Position numbers and translations under genes: made by a program. From Tubiluchus corallicola (lineage: Eukaryota > Priapulida > Priapulimorpha > Priapulimorphida > Tubiluchidae), in NCBI GenBank assembly GCA_030141605.1, contig JAQGDQ010001197.1:1-29755 (forward strand): a stretch of 29,755 bases of DNA, given 5' to 3'. Positions 10,281 to 19,982 of the stretch are shown piece by piece. Positions within the stretch are counted from its first letter, which is position 1. Every line of letters begins with the position of its first letter. A model generated the notes under the pieces. It did no database searches, had not been told where the DNA came from, and saw only the letters and a list, made by a program, of their open reading frames with translations.

Positions 10281-10786
10281 CTAGATCAAAGTAAGCTGCT
10301 AAGATAACTAGAAGATTTTGAATTAACGTTTCATGCTCTGTGTTGGAACGTTGGAAAGAATCATCGGAACACCGAGTTGAGTCACTTTGCAACTCATATT
10401 TCGCAAAATCAATATTTATAGGTGAAATCTAAAAATCTTCATATTGCAAAAAACCCACTGAAATCTCGGCTGTTATCACAAGACATAATGCGCTTTTTCT
10501 CGTTTCTTGCATCAATAACGCGTGAAGTAAATATTGTGTACACGGAAATTTTGAGCTTGGAAATGATATTTGCGAGTCACTGAATTGGGTGCTGGAAATA
10601 CTGCTCACGTATGTTAGTAGAATGATTTGTAATGAACACATGTAGTCACAATAAACCACTCAGAACATCTCGATTCTGCTTGAATCTTTTAGCTAAGTTG
10701 TTTTTGGAATTTATAAAGCAATGAACAAATAATTTCCGAAACAAGCAGAAATATTCTGTTTGAAATCGGGTAGTTTTGTTGGTTGA
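10281..10786. other. no confirmed gene; possible continuation of the minus-strand LINE
   Basis: On the minus strand, the frame leaving the 51/52-bp array stays open through 10646 (STNKTTRFQTEY...). It could be further LINE ORF, but I cannot match it to a conserved reverse transcriptase C-terminus. Nothing else is recognised. Confidence 0.35.
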
Positions 10787-11566
10787 TGCTGAAAAGTTAT
10801 GAAACACTGAAGTTTCACCATTCATCCAATAAATAGAAGCATGAAAAGTTATGAAACACTGAAGTTTCACCATTCATCCAATAAATAGAAGCATGAAAAG
10901 TTATGAAACACTGAAGTTTCACCATTCATCCAATAAATAGAAGCATGAAAAGTTATGAAACACTGAAGTTTCACCGTTCATCCAATAAATAGAAGCATGA
11001 AAAGTTATGAAACACTGAAGTTTCACCATTCATCCAATAAATAGAAGCTGAAAAGTTATGAAACACTGAAGTTTCACCATTCATCCAATAAATAGAAGCA
11101 TGAAAAGTTATGAAACACTGAAGTTTCACCATTCATCCAATAAATAGAAGCTGAAAAGTTATGAAACACTGAAGTTTCACCATTCATCCAATAAATAGAA
11201 GCTGAAAAGTTATGAAACACTGAAGTTTCGCCATTCATCCAATAAATAGAAGCTGAAAAGTTATGAAACACTGAAGTTTCACCGTTCATCCAATAAATAG
11301 AAGCATGAAAAGTTATGAAACACTGAAGTTTCACCGTTCATCCAATAAATAGAAGCATGAAAAGTTATGAAACACTGAAGTTTCACCATTCATCCAATAA
11401 ATAGAAGCATGAAAAGTTATGAAACACTGAAGTTTCACCGTTCATCCAATAAATAGAAGCATGAAAAGTTATGAAACACTGAAGTTTCACCGTTCATCCA
11501 ATAAATAGAAGCATGAAAAGTTATGAAACACTGAAGTTTCACCATTCATCCAATAAATAGAAGCAT
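10787..11566 (-). repeat. 51/52-bp minisatellite derived from LINE coding sequence
   Basis: About 15 copies. Units are 52 bp (GCATGAAAAG junction) or 51 bp (GCTGAAAAG), with a further CCATT/CCGTT variation. On the minus strand the 51-bp form encodes a 17-residue repeat, MNGETSVFHNFSASIYW; the 52-bp form shifts the frame. At its high-coordinate edge the array continues in the same frame into the LINE relic (IYKALLLAPIKYASIYW then MNGETS), so the unit appears to be an amplified piece of a reverse transcriptase ORF. Confidence 0.95.
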
Positions 11567-12290
11567 ACTTAATAGGCGCTAATAGTAATGCTTTATATAT
11601 TGCTACAACAGTTTTCAAATTTAATCCTTTGTAATCTAATGAACATTTGTTTTTAATACAAAACTATGTGCTCCAAACAAATTTTTTAACTGATTCAACG
11701 TGCTTTGCAAAATTCATATTCTTATCAATTACAACATCTAACATAGTGCTGCAGTCAACATTACAGATATCTTTGTTACTAGTTTTTAGGTCACTTGTCT
11801 GACTGAGGATGCGTTCATCCCAACCAATAGGTATAAGCTCTGTTTTATTAGGAGAGGTGTTTATATCTAGTCTCCACTTACGACACCACAAATAAATTTC
11901 AGCGCAACACTTTGTGCTACAGTATAGCAATTGTCAGAGGTTTCCTCACCTACAACAATTATCGGTAAAACTTATAAACATCAATATTATTAGTAATCAT
12001 TTTAATAACATCAAACGTACTTGAAACATATACAATAAACAAGAGGGGCAAAATTTCAGAGCCTTGTGGGGTTCCAATGCTACACTTAACGTCACCAGAC
12101 AAACATTTACCTATTTTCAGATTTACAGTTCTATTGTAGAGGAAGTCCTTTATTAAACTAAGGAAGTTTTCTTTGATGTTTGCTTGAAGTAGTTGATATG
12201 GCACCACCCGCTATGACGTCTGCTTGAAGTAGTTGATATGGCACCACCCGCTATCAAATGCCTTTTTGAAGTCACAGCAGACAGCCAGAG
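11567..12290 (-). pseudogene. LINE reverse transcriptase relic (CR1/Jockey-like), 5'-truncated
   Basis: The minus strand holds reverse transcriptase motifs in the right order. DFKKAFD (about 12254-12280) carries the first catalytic Asp of the palm. KDFLYNRTVNLKIGK and SIGTPQGSEILPLLFIVY (about 12050-12150) match the motif around GxPQG. A broken F-x-D-D region near 11965 follows. Then come AEIYLWCRKWRLDINTSPNKTE (thumb side, split here by frame) and IYKALLLAPIKYASIYW near 11580-11630. At least two frameshifts, one TAG near 11670 and a 40-bp internal duplication (12181-12254) show it is dead. It starts abruptly near 12290, which is typical 5' truncation. Such elements copy their RNA by target-primed reverse transcription. 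The clade is a tentative judgement from these motifs. Confidence 0.85.
12181..12254. repeat. 34-bp direct duplication inside the LINE relic
   Basis: TGCTTGAAGTAGTTGATATG followed by GCACCACCCGCTAT occurs at 12181-12214 and 12221-12254, a 40-bp period with a GACGTC spacer. It lies just after the DFKKAFD motif and contributes to loss of frame. Confidence 0.95.
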
Positions 12291-12911
12291 ACAGGAGAAT
12301 GAAAAAGAGAGACACGCAGATAGAGAAGCAATCAAATATCATGCACTCACTTTTATTCACTCACAGCGATTATGTTCTTTCACATCTTTCACATTCACAG
12401 GGCAAACCTGATCCAGTCGTATATTAAAACACACTATTCGTATGAATGCATCGCAAGGATTATTGCCATTTTGAAAGCAGCAAGCGTTGAATATTACAAA
12501 GCGAGTCGCAATTTCTTTGTTCTTCTAAACTATTCAGAACATAATAAATGCATTCTGGGGAACTTATTGAACGTAAGACCTAGCTTTATTATCAACTTCC
12601 TTTCTTCCAAGTCTTAGATGTAGTAACATTAATGATTGTCCTGATTTAATCAGTCGACACCAGATGGCTGCACGGTGTGTTATCATTTATTTTCTTACAT
12701 GACACGTTTGTTTCTTCTCTCACGACCGGCTCAAACGATACAGTTTAGCCATTGATAAAGTTATATACCAACTAACTGAACCTCGAAATTAGACGTTTGT
12801 ACAATTTGACGTTTAAAGAGTGTCTATTCAAAGGAGTAAAAATGGTTTCAAAATTAGTATAAATCTCAAGTATAGTAAAACTAATGCAAGCTTTTTTGTT
12901 TATCCAAGGAA
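12291..12911. other. no gene recognised
   Basis: Short forward frames at 12233-12427 and 12372-12617 have no recognised domain. AGACAG/AGAGACA-rich sequence (about 12275-12320) lies where the LINE is truncated. Confidence 0.4.
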
Positions 12912-13700
12912 ATAACATACACATAGATATCTATAGACATGGATAATAACAGATAACAGATATAGATAATAGACAAAATGTAGACATAGACATAGATAGT
13001 GCACATAGATAACAAACAGAGATGTAGACATAGACATAGATGACAGACAGAGATGTAGATATAGACATAGATAATAGACAAAAATGTAGACATAGACATA
13101 GATAATGCACATAGATAACAGACAGAGATGTAGACATAGACATAGATAGTGCACATAGATAACAAACAGAGATGTAGACATAGACATAGATGACAGACAG
13201 AGATGTAGATATAGACATAGATAATAGACAAAAATGTAGACATAGACATAGATAATGCACATAGATAACAGACAGAGATGTAGACATAGACATAGATAGT
13301 GCACATAGATAACAAACAGAGATGTAGACATAGACATAGATGACAGACAGAGATGTAGATATAGACATAGATAATAGACAAAAATGTAGACATAGACATA
13401 GATAATGCACATAGATAACAGACAGAGATGTAGACATAGACATAGATAATGCACATAGATAACAGACAGAGATGTAGACATAGACATAGATAACAGACAA
13501 AGATGTAGACATAGACATAGATAATGCACATAGATAACAGACAAAGATGTAGACATAGACATAGATAATGCACATAGATAACAGACAAAGATGTAGACAT
13601 AGACATAGATAATGCACATAGATAACAGACAAAGATGTAGACATAGACATAGATAATGCACATAGATAACAGACAAAGATGTGGACATATATAGAGATAA
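12912..13700. repeat. 44-bp minisatellite with 150-bp higher-order repeat
   Basis: Built from GACATAGACATAGAT, AATGCACATAGATAA and CAGACAGAGATGTA modules. From about 12991 to 13440 the same block recurs exactly every 150 bp (ATAGTGCACATAG at 12995, 13145 and 13295), made of two full 44-bp units and two shortened units of about 31 bp lacking the GCACATAGATAA part. From about 13440 to 13690 it becomes a plain 44-bp array. The minus strand has no stops in any frame, giving about 260-codon I/Y/C/L-rich frames; these are artefacts. Confidence 0.95.
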
Positions 13701-14650
13701 TAGAAACAGGCAGAGACAGAGACGTCGACATAGAGATTTTTTAATAGGTTTGATTTACGAAATAATTCAAATCATATTTCTGTTTCCACAAAAAGTTATA
13801 GTTTGCCAGAAAAACACAAAAAAAATAAATCACATACTTATAATTTGCAGTTTATTTTTTGTTCGGTTGTTTGCTGCGTTTTGTCGCGAGTCGCAGCTGG
13901 TCGCACGCGACTGCACGAATTTATTCATTGCAGCTTTCTGGTCAATTATTCAATAACAATGGTTTGTCAAGGGCAGATGGTGTTTGCTTAAGCCACTGAC
14001 GAAGTGTGGACAACTGATTGAATTAGTATCGCCTATCATGCTCTCTATTAATTATCAGCAAACAGTTGTCATACTTGGATTTTCAAACAGCAAACGTTCC
14101 GATTTCGGTCACTATGTTCAATGAAGGCGTTTGGTAAGTCAAATTCGCGTTTCGCACCAAAAACTCGAAAATTATTAGATATTAACTGACCTGACAGAAT
14201 ATCCAATGATACCGCTGTACCCACGCATGAGCTCACCAATGTGTGAATTACATCACAACTGAACACCACTGAACTGGGATGTACAGCATCGGTTTTTTTT
14301 CTGCAACGCATTTCTGAGATGCAGGCGCTAGTGCCCATCTAATTAGCGAATGGTGAAAGGCATATAAATAACTAGTGGCGCGAATTGTGTGGTAACATTT
14401 TTTCACTTGAATCACTTTTTAAAAACTAGCAAGTACCCCATAGTTACTGCCGAGGTAGCGCTAATGTAGCAACTGCTTAACCACGATTCTCTTTACATGA
14501 TTTCATTTATTTACGTATTTTGTTCACAATTAATAGTAAAATGTTATAAAGACAGTATAGATAAAACATGTTGATAAAATGTATGCAAAAACAATATTTA
14601 CAAGAGCGTAATAAAAGTACACTATAACAAAAGAAATTTCTTAGAGTTCA
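13701..14650. other. no gene recognised
   Basis: Several short frames occur (13681-13956 plus, 14069-14338 minus), none with a recognised domain. The minus frame has balanced composition and several cysteines, but no splice signals I trust. AT-rich, non-repetitive. Confidence 0.4.
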
Positions 14651-14935
14651 AAAGTGAATGTCCGAAGATTAAGATGCCTAGGACATCCTCTAAGATTACC
14701 ATATGAAGCTCCAGTAGGAATGGCTCAAAAGGAAGCCTTGAAATCTGGCAAAAAACCATCTGGCAAACCTAAAACAACTTGGATAGCTAAGATAAATTAA
14801 GATGTTAAACAACTTCAACCAAATCTATCTTTAAGAGTAGAAGAACTTAAGCTGTTAGCTGCAGATAGAAGTGGGTTAAATTTTCTAATAAATCTTGATA
14901 CCTCAATGCCTACAATAGGTGGAATGAGATTTTGA
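14651..14935 (+). pseudogene. LINE ORF2 C-terminal relic
   Basis: The forward frame reads RRLRCLGHPLRLPYEAPVG, then SGKPKTTWIAKIN, a TAA stop at 14798-14800, DVKQLQPNLSLRVEEL and AADRSGLNFLINL, ending at TGA 14933-14935. This matches the well-known C-terminal tail of many non-LTR retrotransposon polymerases: RRLRWLGHvlRm..., GRPr.TW...i..Dl, then A.DR..W. GRPR has become GKPK and the final W is L. Only about 90 codons remain, with one internal stop, so it is dead. It is in the opposite orientation to the relic at 11567-12290 and has different C-terminal motifs, so probably another family. Confidence 0.85.
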
Positions 14936-15609
14936 AGAAGATCAAACCACATGAACGACTTATGTGTGCCTATATGGTACAAGTCTTCATGACTGTTATG
15001 TGTGCTTCGATGTCTAACAGTCAAACTAATAATTTCCATACCATAGCAGTGAAACCATCCAGGGATAAAACACGCACACACTAAGTCAGGGTTTACAGTC
15101 ACAAGCTCATATGTAAGCCATATTACATTCGTTATGTTGCGATTTAGAATCAACAGCTATAATTATGTTTATAATGCGCGATGAGTTTAAGACAGGTCGC
15201 TACTGTAAGGCTACGTAAACTGCCCAGGCCAGAATTAACTAACCGATAACAACACAATCTTCATAAACCGAAAAGATTCTTCAAACGCTTATAGCTTACG
15301 TATGACGACAAATTAATAACGTCTTACATTGATGAACAAAGCTATTAATCGAATGTAAAAAGGACGGGATAGAGTTCTCTTGTCAAATGAGATTTCTCTT
15401 TTTGAAACTCTCTATGTAGATCTTGTCCGTTTAGTTGACCTACTTGCCATCCAGTGGACGTATCTTGATCTTGTATGATTCTAGCAAACAAGTGAAATTT
15501 AGTACTTCGTTTAGCAGAGGTTTCACAGTGAGCGAAGAGTTGAAAACCATTTATATGGTAAGTAGTGTTTTTGGTAAGAAGATCGTCTTCTAAGTGTTTG
15601 ACTGTTTTA
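14936..15609. other. no gene recognised
   Basis: The first part may be 3' UTR of the adjacent LINE relic. A minus-strand frame at 14815-15153 lies antisense to it and is not credible as a gene. Confidence 0.4.
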
Positions 15610-15700
15610 TCATCGTTGTCGTCGTCGTCATCATCATCACCATCACATCACTACTATCATCATCGTCATCATGATCATCATCACCACCACCATCATCATG
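15610..15700. repeat. (CAT)n/(CGT)n/(CAC)n compound microsatellite
   Basis: Mixed triplets with the same make-up as 6050-6167 (GTC and ATC with CAC), imperfect throughout. Confidence 0.9.
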
Positions 15701-16520
15701 ACTGCCATGGCATGGTGAAGTTCACAGTTGTTTTCCGAGTGTACACACAAGTTTCATTTCACGCCTCTATCCTGAACACAAACTCCTGTATCAAAAGCCC
15801 AGTTTTCAGTGCGCAATAACGATATTCTTCCTGTTTAATTCGATGTCTTTTATGGACACTCACGGTTTTCAAATTGTCTTGCAAAATGGTAAATCTTGGA
15901 TATCAAAAATTTTGTTCAGCAATTGAAACTAGATTGCCGTTTTCGCTTGGCAAATTCTTCAAATGAGAAAACGTTTGCGAGGGAAATTGTGCAGCCAAGT
16001 AGAAGTTGATGAAATGTCCACAGTTCACGCTCCTGGGAATGAACTAAATTTGTTTCTTAACATTTCTCTTTAAATAGCAGAGCTAAAAACGTTTATCGGT
16101 TATCTGACTCATGGTTTAATGGCCAATTGTAAACAGTCATAATTTGATGACAGAATCCGACATATTTATTACTTCAAAATAATATAATGCGTTTATTATA
16201 TTATAATATGTGATGAATAAAGCGTCTCAACTTTGCTGGAGTTATTTCTGGAATATAAATTTTACATGCACAGTGAATACTTCTTTTTTTAAATAAATGT
16301 AATCAATGGACAAAATTGTACTATTTGTATTAATTTAGAATTAGCATGAAATATTGATCATTAAAGCACTAATTGTGTGCAAAGTAAACAGACAATATAA
16401 GAATTATTTACTATGTGGTGTTTAAACTGCAAACACTCGCACAAGGTAATGCTTATATTGCCTAAATTTTATACATACATGTACATTTCAAGCATTAATG
16501 TTATAGTCTTACGTTAATCA
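15701..16520. other. AT-rich unique DNA
   Basis: No ORF, RNA or repeat recognised. 16511-16520 (ACGTTAATCA) is the upstream copy of the SINE target-site duplication. Confidence 0.5.
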
Positions 16521-16875
16521 CAGTCTACGGCCATATCACGTTGAAAACACCTGTTCTCGTTTGATCACCGAAGTTAAGCAACGTAGACCCTGGTTAGTAC
16601 TTGGATGGATGACCGCCTAGGAATACCAGGTGCTGTAGGCTTGCGGGATGCCCACACTGTGTCTCGACACTAGGCGGCAGCTCTTGCAGCCAACCTGGTG
16701 CCAAACGTATCGCTCCGCTTTCCTTTGGACTACACCAGGGAGGAAGAGAGGGGGTTCCTGCGGTCTGGGCAACTCAGGCACAGTCGACGATGCAGCTCCA
16801 TCAATGTGATCAATAACTAACTCTCTTGGCGCACACTCCATTGTCTTCCGAGACAGAAGGATGCCAACAACAACA
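16521..16875 (+). mobile_element. 5S rRNA-derived SINE (SINE3-type) with TSD
   Basis: A 120-bp 5S rRNA-like head (16523-16642) is joined to a unique body of about 220 bp and ends in a short (CAA)n tail at about 16865-16875. The flanks ACGTTAATCA (16511-16520) and ACTTTAATCA (16876-16885) match at 9 of 10 positions, as expected of a target-site duplication made by LINE machinery. The 5S internal promoter would drive pol III transcription. The body contains TTCCTTTGGACTACACCAGG and GGCAACTCAGGCACAGTCG; I cannot place it in a named core-domain family. A minus-strand frame covering it is an artefact. Confidence 0.8.
16523..16642 (+). rRNA. 5S rRNA-like sequence (pseudogene, head of the SINE)
   Basis: Full-length 120-nt match to animal 5S rRNA: GTCTACGGCCATA start, ACGTTGAAAACACC, GATCACCGAAGTTAAGCAAC (A-box side), GGTTAGTACTTGGATGG (C-box side), GTAGGCTT end. 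Compared with the usual animal sequence it carries many C-to-T and G-to-A changes at former CpG or GC-pair sites (GTTTGATC for GTCCGATC, GTAGACCC for GTCGGGCC, GGATGACC for GGGTGACC). It is followed by unique sequence, not a T-run terminator. It is therefore a retroposed copy, not a working gene. Confidence 0.85.
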
Positions 16876-16885
16876 ACTTTAATCA

Positions 16886-17858
16886 TGTCATGGTTGAACT
16901 TTAAGTTATTCCAATTTTAACAATTTTATAAATCAATTTAAAAAAATTATCGTGTCGTGACTGCAAATTTTACATTCTGAAAATCGCAGTCAAAAATGAC
17001 TCCACCAGTTGACAGATGTCATTTAATGATGACGCAATCATTATAACATTTTCCATCTAACTTTCTGAGGAAGATGAACAGTATGCTACAAACGTATTGC
17101 TGCAGGCGCATGCGCACTGCGTACTTCCCTCAACCCTGATGATAATTTCCCAGCGACAGATTCTGTAGTTCAAAGCAGGTGTACAGGCTCAACACGGCAG
17201 ATTCTCACCGCAGCCTCTTCCAGACACTTATAAATCTTGTCATACAAGCCAGACACCAGCTTAATATATTGTTTTGTGAAGGGACGGCAATCTACTCATC
17301 AAAGATAATGACCTAAAATGATCACCTAATATGGCGCGTACGTTTCATCCTCGCTTAGACTATACACGTTCTCTCGTCGAGAGAGCCGTGGCAGCGTGAC
17401 AAATGTCAAAAGTTTTTTTAGTGGTGATCCATCCATCTACCAAATAAAGCTCGAACTTTGCTTGCTAAAATCACACACCGTGACACCTCAGCGATTCGTC
17501 GCCAAAACAAACACTTGAATTTTGTTACCTCTCATTCTTTTCTTTTTTATTTCACATCCCTAATTATCTTCAGGGAAGAAAAATCGTCCTTTACTTCGTT
17601 TGTCATACTATTTGTTCCTAGTTCTGCTTTATCATCTATAACCATTTCGGACAGTTCGCCAAATCTTCTCTTTTCTTCGTCCATTTTTCTTCATTATTGT
17701 CAGCAAACGTGCAACTCTGGCTAGCACCTTCCTCTTAATGATGAGTAAAGTAATTAGCCTCAGCTTTATGTCAAGTGTGTAATGCACTAGTAAGACAGAG
17801 TAATGACTGGTTACAAGTCATTTTCCTCCGTTTAATGGGTAAAAAAGAAACACCTTAG
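16886..17858. other. no gene recognised
   Basis: Unique sequence with a NRF1-type palindrome at 17106-17115 and a short hairpin near 17371 (CTCTCGTCGAGAG). The frame at 17458-17724 is F/S-rich with no recognised domain. Confidence 0.4.
17106..17115. promoter_or_regulatory. GCGCATGCGC (NRF1-type palindrome)
   Basis: Exact core NRF1 palindrome within GGCGCATGCGCACTGCG. No nearby exon identified. Confidence 0.3.
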
Positions 17859-18535
17859 ATTACTAAGCAACAAACCGTGTGCACTTCAACATACACCGGA
17901 ACTACTAAGCAACAAACCGTGTGCACTTCGACATACACCGGAACTACTAAGCAACAAACCGTGTGCACTTCGACATACACCGGAACTACTAAGCAACAAA
18001 CCGTGTGCACTTCGACATACACCGGAACTACTAAGCAACAAACCGTGTGCACTTCGACATACACCGGAACTACTAAGCAACAAACCGTGTGCACTTCGAC
18101 ATACACCGGAACTACTAAGCAACAAACCGTGTGCACTTCGACATACACCGGAACTACTAAGCAACAAACCGTGTGCACTTCGACATACACCGGAACTACT
18201 AAGCAACAAACCGTGTGCACTTCGACATACACCGGAACTACTAAGCAACAAACCGTGTGCACTTCGACATACACCGGAACTACTAAGCAACAAACCGTGT
18301 GCACTTCGACATACACCGGAACTACTAAGCAACAAACCGTGTGCACTTCGACATGCACCGGAACTACTAAGCAACAAACCGTGTGCACTACGACATACAC
18401 CGGAACTACTAAGCAACAAACCGTGTGCACTTCGACATACACTGGAATTACTAAGCAACAAACCGTGTGCACTTCGACATACACTGGAATTACTAAGCAA
18501 CAAACCGTGTGCACTTCGACATACACTGGAACAAC
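17859..18535 (+). repeat. 42-bp minisatellite, 16 copies, highly uniform
   Basis: Sixteen 42-bp units (ACTACTAAGCAACAAACCGT, then GTGCACTTCGACATACACCGGA). Units 2-11 are identical. Changes sit in unit 1 (TTCAACAT) and units 12-16 (CATGCACC, ACTACGAC, ACTGGAATT). The length is 14 codons, so a forward 229-codon frame (repeat TTKQQTVCTSTYTG) and minus-strand frames stay open. Changes in the forward frame include Y-to-C, S-to-T and T-to-I beside two synonymous ones, which shows no purifying selection. I read it as a non-coding array expanded recently. Confidence 0.95.
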
Positions 18536-18590
18536 TTTTCATATGTCACTCACAACGGAATTTTAGATGTTCAACATCAGTTTATTACAA

Positions 18591-18697
18591 GTAGTGGTGG
18601 TGGTGGTGGTGGTGGTGGTGGTGTGCTGGTGGTGGTGGTGTGCTGCTGCTGCTGGTGGTGGTGGTGGTGGTGTGCTGGTGGTAAGAGTAGTAGTACG
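18591..18697. repeat. (GTG)n/(GCT)n microsatellite
   Basis: GTG triplets interrupted by GTGCTG blocks (three times) and a GAGTAGTAGTA end. It begins about 55 bp after the 42-bp array. Confidence 0.93.
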
Positions 18698-19914
18698 AAA
18701 TAAATACGTAACAAATAAGAAATTATTAAATACTAAACAGTCTTCTCGTTTTGACGCATATAGTGCACTGCAAATGTAAGACTTTGGACTTCAGTATCTG
18801 CACTAGAATTTTCACTTTTCTGTTACAGCTTGTTACTCGAGTCGTCAAAAACGTTGTTTAGGTAAAACTAGAAACGTGTAACTAAGTGTCAATATCGTTA
18901 TGCCTAATGTCTAATACTGATGCAGCACGTCTAATGACATGCATTGATATCTAGTTCATGTCTTGTCTTAAAGGAATAGCTTTGATAATAAGCTAGGCTA
19001 CGATTTAATTACAACCATCCACATTAAATTGACTTACTGGATTTTATCTTGAAACCTGTCAAACTGTATATAATCATGTCCGGATTACGAACTTTTACAC
19101 CAATATCTTACGGGGGGCCGTAAGATATTGAAATCTTGGGCCCCCCTCTAACTCGCGAGCACCCATCTTGAATTTTTTTTACCTGTGATATATTTTAGCG
19201 ACATTTGCATAGCTTGAAGTAAATTTAGCGCAAATTCTTTCAATAAACTAAAATACCTGCCTTTTGTTTGTCAATAAAAACATTCTTCAAGAACTGCCAT
19301 TTTTTGCTATTTACTGCAAACCAAATTAGCACACATTTCAACACAACCGTAGTGAAAAACGGATTATTTACCAAATATTATCGAAGCTAGAGTCCCCAGG
19401 GCTATAGCCCAAGCTAGTCCATAAGATAATCCAACATTGAGTATAACAGATAAGTTTTCAAAGGACAAACATAATACTTGGCGCAAATTCATCTGCCGAA
19501 ACCCACTAAACTGGCCGCAATAAAGATATTTTTAATGTAGTTTAAGATAGATAGGCCTGCAATTCAAATGCACGAAGTGTGAAATAACAAATGTGTATCA
19601 ATTTCATTCATTAGTTTTTATACCAACATATTCAAGTAGAAAATATTGTATAAAAACTGCGCTACGTTGTCAATGATCTAAACGGTTATGTTAAAAAATT
19701 AGGCACCAAAATTCAGAAAATGTTAATAATTAAGAAGACAGCAATATGCACCAAATTTCTGAAAGTAACACAACAAGTGATAACTTAGTTCATGAATGTC
19801 TCTATCAGTAATCAAAAGACGATGATTTACTAAAGTTCACAGAACATATTTTCATCACACATACAAGCGTTTACAAATTAAAGGTTTCAAGCTTTTGCAA
19901 AATTGCAGGGAATG
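18698..19914. other. no gene recognised; strong hairpin at 19101-19130
   Basis: AT-rich unique sequence without long frames. Contains a perfect 13-bp hairpin and a 12-bp palindrome GGGCTATAGCCC (19399-19410). Confidence 0.45.
19101..19130. other. perfect 13-bp inverted repeat, GGGG loop
   Basis: CAATATCTTACGG (19101-19113) and CCGTAAGATATTG (19118-19130) are exact reverse complements around a GGGG loop. A GGGCCCCCC run at about 19138-19146 can pair alternatively with the GGGGGGCC at 19112-19119. It could be a transposon relic, a structured RNA element or chance. No terminator function is expected in a eukaryote. Confidence 0.85.
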
Positions 19915-19982
19915 TTTCAGCCACTAGGTGTCTCTATGGAGCTGTGTGTTTCAGCCAATAGGTGTCTCTATGGAGCTGTGTG
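19915..19982. repeat. 34-bp tandem duplication
   Basis: TTTCAGCCAMTAGGTGTCTC followed by TATGGAGCTGTGTG occurs twice head to tail (19915-19948 and 19949-19982) with one mismatch. Confidence 0.95.

Noticed and set aside
12881-13731. Three minus-strand frames of about 260 codons resembling hydrophobic, membrane-like proteins
   Set aside because: All three frames of the 44-bp array are open together; the I/Y/C/L composition is a direct product of the repeat.
14815-15153. Minus-strand 112-codon frame
   Set aside because: Overlaps antisense to the LINE C-terminal relic and shows no recognised domain.
16523-16642. Functional 5S rRNA gene
   Set aside because: Many substitutions relative to the normal animal 5S, no T-run terminator at its end, and it lies inside a SINE with target duplication.
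16617-16886. Minus-strand 89-codon frame
   Set aside because: Lies fully inside and antisense to the 5S-derived SINE.
17877-18566. 229-codon forward frame with a 14-residue repeat, possibly a structural protein
   Set aside because: Substitutions between units are mostly non-synonymous, minus-strand frames are equally open, and there is no signal peptide or exon context.
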